Below, piece by piece: positions 1 through 7,455 of a stretch of DNA of 9,024 bases. The stretch spans positions 1 to 9,024 of the forward strand of contig JAIRTI010000208.1 of assembly GCA_031255035.1 (NCBI GenBank). Reading direction: 5' to 3'. The DNA is from Desulfovibrio sp. (lineage in GTDB: Bacteria > Desulfobacterota > Desulfovibrionia > Desulfovibrionales > Desulfovibrionaceae). The notes under the pieces are model-generated. The model was not told the DNA's origin and did not search any database. It was given only the letters and a program-made list of their open reading frames with translations. A program made the translations under genes and the position numbers. The first letter of the stretch is position 1, and each line of letters starts with the position of its first letter.

Positions 1-2505
1 AAAATCTTCCGAAAGCGCTACGCCCGTTTTCGAAAGCTCCTTGACGCCAACGCCGCGCTGGCCGAGCTTATGGCGGACATGGAATCCAAACTCGGCGGGA
101 AATCGCTTTTCGGCATGCTCTATGTGCGCCACAGCGTACGCAAGGCCGTTGACCTGACCACGCGCATGGCCGCAAATCTCGAAGCGATGAGCGGGGGCCG
201 CCATAAAGGCCTGGAAAGGGCGGTGGGGCGCATCGCGGCGGAATTGGCGCGCGCGCTCGGCGAGAAAGAGTCCTGCGGGGAAAGCTGCCAAAACCTCACT
301 CTTTCCCTGGCGGAAATCAATTTGAGCATGGTCGACTGGGTGGGCGGCAAATGCGCCAACCTCGGCGAGATGCGGAGCATGGCGGGAATTCCCGTGCCGC
401 GCGGGTTCGCGGTGACCGTAACGGCCTTCCAGCGCTTTATGGCCCACCAGGGCCTCGGCGGCCGGGTGGAAGAGCGGCTCGCTACGGTGCGGGCCGAAAA
501 GCGCGAGGAGCTTTCCGAAATACTGGACGGCATCCGGGGGCTGATCGAAAACGCTCCGCTGCCCGAATATCTTCTGCTGGCCTTTGACAACGCGCTGCGG
601 GACGCTTTCGGCGATCAGGATATCCGTCTGGCCGTGCGCAGCAGCGCGCAGTCCGAGGATGGAAGCAAAAGCTTTGCCGGCCAGTTCCTCACCGAGCTTA
701 ATGTTGCGCGCGCGGATGTGGCGCACAGTTATCGTAAGGTTATCGCCAGCCTGTTCACGCCCTCGGCCACGCTCTACCGCCTGCACCAGGGCATCCCGCT
801 TTCCTCCAGCGGCATGGCCGTTGCCTGTCTTGAAATGGTGGACGCCGTTTCCAGCGGCGTTGCCTATTCGCACGACCCGGTCAACCTCATGCGGAACACC
901 ATGGTCATCAACGGCGTGTGGGGGCTGGGGCGCTATGCCGTGGACGGGCTGGTCGAGCCGGATCTCTGGATATTCACCCGCGAAGACAGGCCCGAGCTGG
1001 CGCGGCGCAAGGCGGGCGCCAAAGACCGCAAGCTTGTCGCCGGCAACGGCGAACTGTTGGACATGCCCGTGCCCGAGGCGGAGCAGCGCCTCTTTTGCCT
1101 TAGCGAAGCCGAAGCCCAGCGCCTGGCCGAACTGATCATGGTCCTTGAGCGCCATTACGGCGGGTATCAGGACATTGAATGGGCCAAAGCCACGGACGAA
1201 AACGGAGAGAGCCGCCTTATCTTTCTACAGTCGCGCCCTCTGGATACGCGCAGCGGCAGCGCCTTCTCGCCCAAGCCCCCGCTTCTGGAAAGCCACCCTT
1301 TGCTGCTGACTGGCGGCGATATCGCCTATCCGGGCGTCGGGCACGGCATTGTCGCCATGCCGCAAACGCCTGAAGACCTCATCGCCCTGCCCGAGGGCTC
1401 GATTCTGGTGGCCGCCCACTCAAATGCGGAATACGCGGCCGTCATCGACAAGGTCCAGGCGGTCATTACCGGCGCCGGCGGGATTACCGGGCATATGGCG
1501 ACCATCTGCCGCGAGTTCCGGGTGCCCACGCTGCTCAACGTGCCTCAAGCCATGAAGGCGCTCACTCCCGGCATGGAGGTCACTGTCGACGCTTTTTCCG
1601 CCAGGGTCTACCAGGGGAAGGCCGAGGAACTGCTGCCTCTGAGGCTGTCGCTGGACCCGGTCAGACTGCTGGACACCCCGGTACACAAGGCCCTGGCCGA
1701 CGCCTCGCGCCTGATACTGCCCCTCAACCTGACCGACCCGGCTTCGCCGCGCTTCACGGCCGAAGGCTGCCGGACGCTGCATGACGTGATGCGTCTGGCC
1801 CACGAGTTTTCCTATCAGGAAATGTTCGCCATCAGCGACAACGCCGTGGACGCGGGCGGCGTGGCGATGAAACTGAAGGCGCCTCTGCCTATCGATCTGC
1901 ATATCATCGATCTGGATCGCGGCACGGACACGGCCCCGGACGCCCACTACGTGACCCCGGAACAAATTGTCTGCGCGCCGCTTAAAGCCATGCTCGGCGG
2001 CATGCTGCGGCCGGACGTCATGTTCCGAAAGCCCCGCCCCATCAACATGGGGGGCTTCATGTCCGTCATGGGCCAGCAGATGACCAACCCCCAGGGCGGG
2101 GACGGGCGCTTCGGCGACAAGAGCTATGCCATTATTTCGGACCGCTACATGAATTTCAGTTCCAGGGTCGGCTATCACTACAGCGTACTGGACGCCTATT
2201 GCGGCCTGACCACGAGCAAGAACTATATCTCCTTCAGTTTTCAGGGCGGCGCCGCCGGCGAACTCAGGCGGGTGCGCCGCATCAAGTCCATCGCCCTGGT
2301 GCTCAAGGAGCTTGGTTTCACCGTGACCGTGCAGGGCGACATGCTCAAATCGCGGATTCAGAAGTACCCGAAAGAAGAGGTTGAAGAGCGCATGGACCAG
2401 TTGGGCCGCCTGCTCCAGGTCACGCGCCAACTGGACATGCTCATGACCAGCGACGCGGCCGTCACCCAGTTCCGCGACGACTTCATGCACGCCGTTTATC
2501 GTTGA
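1..2505 (+). CDS. PEP synthase-like ATP-grasp / phosphohistidine swivel protein, 5' end outside the window
   Basis: The frame is open from base 1, so the gene starts upstream and 835 residues are visible. The first ~108 residues are charged and helical. The PPDK_N/ATP-grasp domain follows (about 110-415), with VRSSAQSEDG near residue 212, DIEWA near 391 (Glu393) and FLQSRP near 408. The swivel domain carries the phosphohistidine motif GGITGHMAT, with the likely phosphorylated histidine at residue 498. In PEP synthase and pyruvate phosphate dikinase, this histidine carries phosphate between ATP and pyruvate. The last ~300 residues do not read like the usual PEP/pyruvate TIM barrel: they contain a GGDGRFGD stretch near 699 and a basic, helical end. 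By inference this is a dikinase-like enzyme of uncertain acceptor rather than a proven PEP synthase. A first ATG exists at base 70, but coding-like sequence continues before it (KIFRKRYARFRKLLD...). ilvD begins 63 bases after the stop. Confidence 0.85.
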   Translation, partial: KIFRKRYARFRKLLDANAALAELMADMESKLGGKSLFGMLYVRHSVRKAVDLTTRMAANLEAMSGGRHKGLERAVGRIAAELARALGEKESCGESCQNLTLSLAEINLSMVDWVGGKCANLGEMRSMAGIPVPRGFAVTVTAFQRFMAHQGLGGRVEERLATVRAEKREELSEILDGIRGLIENAPLPEYLLLAFDNALRDAFGDQDIRLAVRSSAQSEDGSKSFAGQFLTELNVARADVAHSYRKVIASLFTPSATLYRLHQGIPLSSSGMAVACLEMVDAVSSGVAYSHDPVNLMRNTMVINGVWGLGRYAVDGLVEPDLWIFTREDRPELARRKAGAKDRKLVAGNGELLDMPVPEAEQRLFCLSEAEAQRLAELIMVLERHYGGYQDIEWAKATDENGESRLIFLQSRPLDTRSGSAFSPKPPLLESHPLLLTGGDIAYPGVGHGIVAMPQTPEDLIALPEGSILVAAHSNAEYAAVIDKVQAVITGAGGITGHMATICREFRVPTLLNVPQAMKALTPGMEVTVDAFSARVYQGKAEELLPLRLSLDPVRLLDTPVHKALADASRLILPLNLTDPASPRFTAEGCRTLHDVMRLAHEFSYQEMFAISDNAVDAGGVAMKLKAPLPIDLHIIDLDRGTDTAPDAHYVTPEQIVCAPLKAMLGGMLRPDVMFRKPRPINMGGFMSVMGQQMTNPQGGDGRFGDKSYAIISDRYMNFSSRVGYHYSVLDAYCGLTTSKNYISFSFQGGAAGELRRVRRIKSIALVLKELGFTVTVQGDMLKSRIQKYPKEEVEERMDQLGRLLQVTRQLDMLMTSDAAVTQFRDDFMHAVYR

Positions 2506-2513
2506 GTTTGGGG

Positions 2514-2529
2514 GGGCGCCGTCGCGCCC
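2514..2529 (+). other. short GC hairpin between the PEP synthase-like gene and ilvD
   Basis: GGGCGC (2514-2519) and GCGCCC (2524-2529) form a perfect six-pair stem around a CGTC loop, nine bases after the upstream stop codon. No T tract follows, so it is not a standard intrinsic terminator. It could slow transcription or stabilise the mRNA 3' end, or it may be chance in GC-rich DNA. Confidence 0.3.
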
Positions 2530-2568
2530 GGCCCGGACCGCACCATAACCCTTGAAGGAAAGAGTCCC

Positions 2569-4257
2569 ATGAAAGCTTCCCGCAGTCTGCGCATGACCCA
2601 GGGCCCCGAAAAGGCCCCGCACCGATCCCTTTTGTACGCCCTGGGCCTTACCCGCGAGGAAATGGAGCGCCCGCTTATCGGCGTGGTGAACGGGTTCAAT
2701 GAAATAGTGCCGGGGCACTTGCACCTGCGCTCGCTCGCGGAGGCCGTGAAGGCCGGGGTGCGCTCCGCGGGCGGCACGCCCCTTGAATTCCCGGCCATTG
2801 CCGTGTGCGACGGCCTGGCCATGAATCATGAAGGCATGAAATTTTCCCTGCCCAGCCGCGAAATCATCGCCGACTCCGTGGAACTTATGGCCACGGCTCA
2901 TCCTTTTGACGGTCTGGTGCTTATCCCCAACTGCGACAAAAGCGTGCCCGGCATGCTCATGGCCATGCTGCGGCTGAACGTCCCGGCGCTGCTGATCAGC
3001 GGCGGGCCCATGCTGGCCGGCGCGGCCATGAAAGACCGCGACGGCGCGCAATCCGATCTGATCTCGGTTTTCGAGGGCGTGGGCCGGGTGCGCGTGGGCG
3101 ACATGAGCGAGGAGGCCCTTGAGGACCTGACGCGCCATGCCTGCCCCGGCTGCGGTTCGTGCTCGGGCATGTTCACGGCCAATACCATGAACTGTCTTTC
3201 CGAAACCATCGGCCTCGCCCTGCCCGGCAACGGCACCATCCCGGCCGTGGCAGCGGATCGCATCCGCCTGGCCAAAAGGGCCGGGATGCGGGTGATGGCC
3301 CTTTTGCAACGGGACATCCGGCCGCGCGACATCGTAACCGAGACCTCGGTGGCCAATGCCGTGGCCGTTGACATGGCCCTTGGCGGCTCTTCCAATACCG
3401 TGCTTCACTTGCCGGCGATTTTCAGGGAAGCCGGGCTGCCGTTGTCCCTGGAGATATTTGATGAGATCAGCCGCAAGACGCCGAATCTGTGCAAGCTTTC
3501 GCCCGCCGGCAGGGCGCATATCCAGGACCTGCACAACGCGGGCGGCATTCCGGCGGTCATGGCGGAACTGCTCGGCGGCGGGCTTATCGACGGTGAAGCG
3601 CTCACCGTGACCGGCCGGAGCGTGGCCGAAAACCTGCGCGCCCTGAACGCCAGAATCCTGGACCCCGAAGTCATCCGCCCCCTGGACAAGCCGCATTCCG
3701 TCGAAGGCGGCATCGCCATCCTCAAGGGGAGCCTCGCCCCGGAGGGCGCGGTCGTCAAGCAGTTCGCCGTGCTCCCTTCCATGATGACCAGGGAGGTGAC
3801 GGCCAGGGCGTTCAATTCGGAGGAAGAGGCCGTGGCCGCCATTCTCGGCGGAAAGATCAAGGCCGGAGATTGCGTGGTGGTGCGCTTTGAAGGCCCGCGC
3901 GGCGGGCCGGGCATGCGCGAGATGCTTACCCCGACCTCGGCCATCTCCGGCATGGGGCTGGACGGCGACGTGGCCCTGATCACGGACGGCCGCTTTTCCG
4001 GCGGCTCAAGGGGCGCCGCCATCGGGCACGTCTCGCCCGAGGCTGCCGACGGCGGCGTTATCGGCGTTGTCCGGGACGGCGACCGCATCCGCATCGACAT
4101 TCCCGGCCGCAGGCTCGACCTCCTGGTTGACGACGCGGAAATCCAGGCCCGCCTCAAGGCTTTTCACCCTGTTGAAAAGCAACCGGCTTCGCCCTTTTTG
4201 CGGCGCTATGCCCGCCAGGTTTCATCGGCGTCGACCGGGGCCGTGTATAAGGAGTGA
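2569..4257 (+). CDS. ilvD: dihydroxy-acid dehydratase IlvD
   Basis: This cytoplasmic Fe-S enzyme dehydrates 2,3-dihydroxy-isovalerate and 2,3-dihydroxy-3-methylvalerate to the 2-keto acids that precede valine, leucine and isoleucine. The protein has 562 residues, typical of the short IlvD/Edd family members. Visible signatures are [11 protein letters not shown] (Cys80), NCDKSVPGM (Cys122, Lys124), [18 protein letters not shown] (Cys192, 195, 198) and, near the C-terminus, [19 protein letters not shown] around residue 477, which holds the conserved active-site serine region. At residues 43-52 it reads [10 protein letters not shown], as in the oxygen-sensitive [4Fe-4S] E. coli type. The [2Fe-2S] plant and actinobacterial type has a cysteine there. 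This fits an anaerobe. The start is supported by AAGGAAAG at 2555-2562, six bases before ATG. No other ilv gene is visible. The gene may be cotranscribed with the upstream one, since the gap is 63 bases. Confidence 0.96.
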   Translation: MKASRSLRMTQGPEKAPHRSLLYALGLTREEMERPLIGVVNGFNEIVPGHLHLRSLAEAVKAGVRSAGGTPLEFPAIAVCDGLAMNHEGMKFSLPSREIIADSVELMATAHPFDGLVLIPNCDKSVPGMLMAMLRLNVPALLISGGPMLAGAAMKDRDGAQSDLISVFEGVGRVRVGDMSEEALEDLTRHACPGCGSCSGMFTANTMNCLSETIGLALPGNGTIPAVAADRIRLAKRAGMRVMALLQRDIRPRDIVTETSVANAVAVDMALGGSSNTVLHLPAIFREAGLPLSLEIFDEISRKTPNLCKLSPAGRAHIQDLHNAGGIPAVMAELLGGGLIDGEALTVTGRSVAENLRALNARILDPEVIRPLDKPHSVEGGIAILKGSLAPEGAVVKQFAVLPSMMTREVTARAFNSEEEAVAAILGGKIKAGDCVVVRFEGPRGGPGMREMLTPTSAISGMGLDGDVALITDGRFSGGSRGAAIGHVSPEAADGGVIGVVRDGDRIRIDIPGRRLDLLVDDAEIQARLKAFHPVEKQPASPFLRRYARQVSSASTGAVYKE

Positions 4258-4328
4258 CAGGGCCTGGGAGATACGAATATCTGGTGGACCGCATCGACGC
4301 GGATGTGGTCAAGGGACAGCAATTCTAA
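4254..4328 (+). pseudogene. possible short gene remnant after ilvD
   Basis: A good Shine-Dalgarno sequence, AAGGAG (4249-4254), sits on the ilvD stop as if a coupled gene followed, but no well-placed ATG is present. The frame from the overlapping GTG at 4254 gives 24 codons. The last 18 read YEYLVDRIDADVVKGQQF, with amino acid and codon use typical of a real protein. The TAA stop lies inside the start of repeat copy A (from 4317). One reading is a gene truncated by arrival of the repeat; another is a small peptide gene or chance. I do not recognise the family. Confidence 0.25.
4287..4310 (+). other. hairpin downstream of ilvD
   Basis: GACCGCATC (4287-4295) can pair with GATGTGGTC (4302-4310) in nine pairs, one of them G-U, around a six-base loop. 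A smaller stem, AGATA/TATCT with a CGAA loop, lies just before it (4269-4282). There is no T run, so a role as a transcription terminator is uncertain. It overlaps the putative gene remnant. Confidence 0.3.
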
Positions 4329-4543
4329 TTTTGTCGAAGCCAATTTGATCGCATGTGGGCTCTGCCCACACCCGCCAGGGCCTGGCCGGCCCCAGTTCCG
4401 TCCCTGGACCCGGCGATTGGGTGGCTGTTAGTGCTGCCCTGTTGATGTGCGCAGGTGGACCCCTAACTGAGGGGGTCCGGGGGAACTCATGTCCCCCGGC
4501 GGGGTCCGGGGCAGCGCCCCGGCCGCCGGAGGCATTGCCTTTC
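4317..4543 (+). repeat. dispersed intergenic repeat, copy A
   Basis: This is the forward copy of a sequence found inverted at 7141-7337. Bases 4317-4383 match the reverse complement of 7271-7337 at 66 of 67 positions, the only difference being at 4327. The remainder is clearly similar but more diverged. It is built from hairpins: TGTGGGC-TCT-GCCCACA (4354-4370), GGACCCC/GGGGTCC (4457-4478), CCGGGGG/CCCCCGG (4477-4499) and CCGGGGC-AGC-GCCCCGG (4506-4522). It encodes no credible protein and shows no obvious terminal inverted repeats or transposase. It fits a non-autonomous or REP-like intergenic element. The GC hairpins downstream of ilvD could also act on transcript ends. Confidence 0.8.
4472..4511 (+). 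repeat. internal direct repeat inside copy A
   Basis: GGGGTCCGGGG occurs at 4472-4482 and again at 4501-4511, a 29-base offset. Copy B has this block once, so copy A carries about 29 extra bases that add one more strong hairpin (CCGGGGG-N9-CCCCCGG). The difference looks like a local duplication or deletion between otherwise related copies. Confidence 0.6.
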
Positions 4544-4635
4544 ACAGTTGGCGAATGGGGAGCCGCGAAAAGGCTCATAATGAGAATTGCTGGTCAAGGG
4601 ATTGGACGAGAAATATCCGCGCCTTCCGGCAACTG

Positions 4636-4647
4636 AGGTCATGACCT
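4636..4647. promoter_or_regulatory. 12-bp perfect palindrome upstream of trmI
   Basis: AGGTCATGACCT is a perfect palindrome 32 bases before the trmI start, in the 136-base stretch between repeat copy A and the gene. Its position suits an operator or the edge of a promoter, but I recognise no known site and see only weak promoter-like hexamers nearby (TTGCTG at 4587, AAATAT at 4611). Confidence 0.25.
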
Positions 4648-4679
4648 GAAATGTAAGCGCCGGTAAAAAAGGATGAGGT

Positions 4680-5564
4680 ATGCCCGCGTACGGTGAACTT
4701 TTCATATTGCTCAGCCCCAGGGGCAAGCGCAGCCTGCGCCGGCTTATGCCGGGGCAGGACGTGCACGGCTCCGACGGCGTCATCCCGGCGGCCGCCCTGG
4801 CCGAGGCCGGCTTCGGCGTCGAAATCACGACCCGGCAGAATGTCCCCTACCGGATCATGAAGCCGACGCTGTATGACCTGGTGCGCGGCGTGAAGCGCCA
4901 GACCCAGATCATCTACCCCAAGGATATCGGCTATATCTGCATGCGCCTTGGTGTCGGCAACGGCACAAGGGTCATTGAGGCGGGCTCGGGCTCGGGCAGC
5001 CTGACCGTGGCCCTGTCCTGGTTCAGCGGCCAATCCGGGCATGTTTTCACCTATGAAGCCCGTCAGGAGTTTTACGACCTGTGCCGGCGAAACCTGGATT
5101 GGGCCGGGGTCGGCGCCAATGTTACCCAGTATCTGCGCGACATTGCCGAAGGCTTCGAGCAGACCGACGCCGACGCCCTTTTCCTCGACGTGCGCACGCC
5201 CTGGGAATACCTGGCGCAAGCAAGCGCGGCGGTCAGGCCCGGAGCGGCCCTGGCTTTTCTCGTCCCGACGGTGGATCAGGTGGCCTTGCTGCTCAAAGGT
5301 ATGGAAAGCGGACCCTTTGACGGCGTGGAAGTGGAAGAGGTGCTCGTGCGCCCCTGGAAGGCCGTGGCCGACCGTCTGCGCCCGGCGGACCGCATGATCG
5401 CCCATACCGGCTTTCTGGTGTTCGCCCGCAAGCAGGAACGCAGCGAGGCCTTTGAGGCCCTGAAGCCCCTGGGCACCCGCGAGCGGAAACAGCGCAAGGC
5501 CTTGCTCGAAAGGCTGGCCGGCGACCTTGAGGACGCCGGCGGTGCCGACGCCATGGAAGAATAG
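4680..5564 (+). CDS. trmI: tRNA (adenine(58)-N1)-methyltransferase TrmI
   Basis: This SAM-dependent enzyme methylates N1 of adenosine 58 in the T-loop of tRNA. The 294-residue protein has the family layout. A small N-terminal beta domain (about 1-75) is followed by IYPKDIGYI near residue 78 and then a Rossmann methyltransferase fold. Motif I is EAGSGSGSLT (Glu100 on), FTYEAR holds the ribose-binding acidic residue Glu126, and LFLDVRTPWEYL (Asp170) matches the family's DxP-like active-site strand. The C-terminal ~45 residues (from about 250) are highly charged and probably a flexible tail. AAGGATGAGG precedes the ATG. It follows repeat copy A, so it most likely has its own promoter. The next gene is about 100 bases away and has a separate candidate promoter. 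Confidence 0.92.
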   Translation: MPAYGELFILLSPRGKRSLRRLMPGQDVHGSDGVIPAAALAEAGFGVEITTRQNVPYRIMKPTLYDLVRGVKRQTQIIYPKDIGYICMRLGVGNGTRVIEAGSGSGSLTVALSWFSGQSGHVFTYEARQEFYDLCRRNLDWAGVGANVTQYLRDIAEGFEQTDADALFLDVRTPWEYLAQASAAVRPGAALAFLVPTVDQVALLLKGMESGPFDGVEVEEVLVRPWKAVADRLRPADRMIAHTGFLVFARKQERSEAFEALKPLGTRERKQRKALLERLAGDLEDAGGADAMEE

Positions 5565-5595
5565 GCGCCCTGTGCCGCTTCGCGCTCTCTTCTCC

Positions 5596-5625
5596 TTGCG
5601 TAATCCGCCGGTTTTACAGTATAGA
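5596..5625 (+). promoter_or_regulatory. candidate sigma-70 promoter for fur-fliM
   Basis: TTGCGT (5596-5601) and TATAGA (5620-5625) are separated by 18 bases in an AT-richer patch between trmI and the Fur-family gene. Initiation about seven bases downstream would leave too little leader to use the ATG at 5642, but a normal leader for the ATG at 5669. I saw no convincing Fur or PerR box over it. Confidence 0.4.
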
Positions 5626-5668
5626 GATAGAATTGTGTTGAATGAAAACGCAACCCCGGCAGGTAATC

Positions 5669-6127
5669 ATGTATGATCCCATAAACCGTTTTGTTGCGTA
5701 TATAGCTGAAAACGGTCTGAAAAATACGCCTCAACGCCGCCTCATCGCCGGTGTGTTTTTTGAATCCGGCAAGCATCTTTCCACTGAAGAACTGTACAAC
5801 GTCGTCCGTAGGCGCGATGAAAGCGTGGGCCAGGCGACCGTGTACCGCACCCTGAAGCTGCTGTGCGCCGCCGGCCTGGCCAAAGAGCACCATTTCGGGG
5901 AAAACACGGCCAGGTACGAACCCATTGACGACGAATCGCATCATGACCATCTTATTTGCACTGCCTGTGGAAAAAATGTCGAGGTCATGGACGAACTTAT
6001 CGAGGACCTGCAAGAGGAACTGGCGAAAAGCTACGGCTTCACGCTGACCTCCCACCGGATGCTGCTCTTCGGCCTGTGCGAGGATTGCCGCAAGGCCGCA
6101 CCCGGCGGCGCGAGGTATGGACGATGA
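5669..6127 (+). CDS. Fur-family metal-dependent transcriptional regulator
   Basis: This is a dimeric metal-sensing DNA-binding repressor; the metal could be iron, or zinc or manganese/peroxide sensing as in Zur or PerR. From ATG 5669 it has 152 residues, normal for the family. The winged helix covers about 1-85, with the recognition region ESVGQATVYRTLKLL at 51-65. The metal-binding and dimer domain starts with SHHDHLIC (His91, 92 and 94). Two CxxC pairs, Cys97/Cys100 and Cys137/Cys140, match the structural zinc site. The HHDHLIC form resembles Fur more than PerR. An in-frame ATG at 5642 would add nine residues. I prefer 5669 because it has AGG at a suitable distance (5661-5663) and suits the candidate promoter. 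The stop overlaps the fliM start in ATGA, implying coupled translation with a flagellar gene. Confidence 0.9.
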   Translation: MYDPINRFVAYIAENGLKNTPQRRLIAGVFFESGKHLSTEELYNVVRRRDESVGQATVYRTLKLLCAAGLAKEHHFGENTARYEPIDDESHHDHLICTACGKNVEVMDELIEDLQEELAKSYGFTLTSHRMLLFGLCEDCRKAAPGGARYGR

Positions 6128-7104
6128 ACAAAATTTTGGCACAGGACGAGGTAGACGCGCTCTTGCGCGGTCTTTCCGGCGGCGACATTGAATCCGAAAC
6201 GGACAAGCCCCTTGAAGACCCCGGCATTGTGCCCTTTGACCTCGCCAATCAGGACCGGATCATCCGCGGGCGCATGCCGGTGCTCGAAATTGTCAACGAT
6301 CGCTTCTCCCGCCTCTGCACCAACGCCTTGTCCAACGCTCTGCGCAAACGCGTCGAGTTGAACCCCCTGTCCATCGACATGACCAAGTTCGGCGACTTCA
6401 TGCGCTCTCTGCCGGTGCCGACCAGCATCAATATCTTCAAAATGGACCCGTTGCGGGGGAACGCTCTGGCCATTGTCGACGCCCGCCTGGTCTTTGCCCT
6501 GGTCGAGAGTTTTTTCGGCGGCCAGGGGAGCCAGCCGAAGATCGAAGGCCGGGAGTTCACGCGCATCGAGCAGGCCATCGTTGAAAAGGTGATCAGAATT
6601 GTCCTGCATAACATGGAAGAGTCCTGGAGGCCGGTGCATGACGTGAGCCTTGAACTGCTGCGTTCGGAGATTAACCCGCAGTTCGCGGTCATTGTCCCGC
6701 CCAGCGACGTGGTGGTGGTCATCACCTTTGAAGTGGAGCTTGAAAGCGCTATCGGCTCACTGACCGTCTGCCTGCCGTACGCCACCATCGAGCCCATCAG
6801 GTCCAAGCTGCACGCCAGCTTTCAGACCGAGCGCCTGGAAATAGACCACGCCTGGGTGTCGCGGCTCAAGGAACGCATTCTGGAAACGCCCGTGGAACTC
6901 AAAGTGCGCTTCGGCGACGCCAAACTCACCGGGAACCAGCTTATGCGCCTGAAGGTGGGCGACGTCATTATGCTGGACACCGATACCGACGAACTGCTGG
7001 AAGTGACCCTGGCCGGGGTGACCAAGTTCTGGGGAGTGAGCGGCATCGTGAAAGGGAACATGGCGCTGCAAATCATCAAGGAAGAAGACCCGAAATATAC
7101 CTGA
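6124..7104 (+). CDS. fliM: flagellar motor switch protein FliM
   Basis: FliM is a C-ring protein of the flagellar motor that binds phosphorylated CheY and switches rotation. The protein has 326 residues, the usual length. The N-terminus ILAQDEVDALLRGL (residues 4-17) is the conserved CheY-P binding segment. The middle CheC-like domain contains FFGGQG, with the conserved GGxG at 132-135, and LHNMEESW. The C-terminal ~80 residues form the SpoA/FliN-like domain. The ATG at 6124 overlaps the preceding Fur-family stop as ATGA and has GAGG at 6112-6115. A longer frame from 5956 is open but runs through the fur gene, and the conserved N-terminus starts at 6124. No other flagellar gene is in the window, so this fliM stands outside a visible fli cluster. 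It implies a motile cell. Confidence 0.96.
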   Translation: MNKILAQDEVDALLRGLSGGDIESETDKPLEDPGIVPFDLANQDRIIRGRMPVLEIVNDRFSRLCTNALSNALRKRVELNPLSIDMTKFGDFMRSLPVPTSINIFKMDPLRGNALAIVDARLVFALVESFFGGQGSQPKIEGREFTRIEQAIVEKVIRIVLHNMEESWRPVHDVSLELLRSEINPQFAVIVPPSDVVVVITFEVELESAIGSLTVCLPYATIEPIRSKLHASFQTERLEIDHAWVSRLKERILETPVELKVRFGDAKLTGNQLMRLKVGDVIMLDTDTDELLEVTLAGVTKFWGVSGIVKGNMALQIIKEEDPKYT

Positions 7105-7140
7105 GCCCAAAATCAGCGCCAGATAAAGAAAACACTGAAA

Positions 7141-7337
7141 GAAAGACAACGCCTCCGGCGGCCGGGGCTTCGCCCCGGACCCCCTCAGTTTGGGTTCCGG
7201 CTGCACGTATCAACATGGCAACACTCCCGTCACCCATTCGCCGGGGCCAGGTACGAAGCTGGGGCCGGCAAGGCCCTGGCGGGTGTGGGCAGAGCCCACA
7301 TGCGATCAAATTGGCTTCGACAAAATCAGAATTGCTG
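7141..7337 (-). repeat. dispersed intergenic repeat, inverted copy B
   Basis: This is the reverse-orientation partner of the repeat at 4317-4543, starting 37 bases after the fliM stop. It contains the hairpins CCGGGGC-TTC-GCCCCGG (7162-7178) and TGTGGGC-AGA-GCCCACA (7284-7300). The corresponding loops in copy A differ or are complementary while the stems are kept. The end distal to fliM (7271-7337) is nearly identical to the ilvD-proximal end of copy A. The stem-loops may act at the fliM transcript end, but no T tract follows them. Confidence 0.8.
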
Positions 7338-7340
7338 ATG

Positions 7341-7370
7341 TGTCGCGAGTCAATGTGTCGCGAGTCAATG
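7341..7370. repeat. 15-bp perfect tandem repeat
   Basis: TGTCGCGAGTCAATG occurs twice head to tail (7341-7355 and 7356-7370), starting three bases beyond the end of repeat copy B. Two copies only; no third copy is seen on either side. It may be slippage at the element boundary or a paired binding site. Confidence 0.7.
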
Positions 7371-7455
7371 TTGACGGCGCCGGCAAAACGTGGCAGTCTT
7401 GAACTAGTGAGACAATGCTATTAGCGCGTTGCGCACAGAATCGCACCGGGGCGGC

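Noticed and set aside
1420..3696. 758-codon open frame on the - strand across the PEP-synthase-like gene and ilvD
   Set aside because: It is antisense to two genes with clear family motifs, is rich in His, Gly, Arg and Gln with no recognisable domain, and crosses their intergenic gap. Long antisense frames are expected from high-GC codon bias.
4309..4636. Open frames on both strands within repeat copy A (about 90 codons each)
   Set aside because: They are translations of hairpin-rich repeat DNA with Pro/Gly/Arg-biased composition, have no ribosome binding site, and parallel frames appear by the same cause in copy B.
5956..6123. Upstream extension of the fliM frame to an ATG at 5956
   Set aside because: It runs inside the Fur-family gene in another frame. 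The conserved CheY-binding N-terminus starts at the ATG at 6124, which has a ribosome binding site.
7162..7178. Intrinsic terminator after fliM
   Set aside because: The CCGGGGC-TTC-GCCCCGG stem is strong, but no T tract follows on the + strand and the same hairpin is part of the dispersed repeat, so I annotate it only as repeat structure.
4317..7337. Composite transposon carrying trmI, fur and fliM
   Set aside because: The repeats encode no transposase, show no clear terminal inverted repeats, and the enclosed genes are core functions with base composition like their neighbours. A pair of dispersed repeats is simpler.
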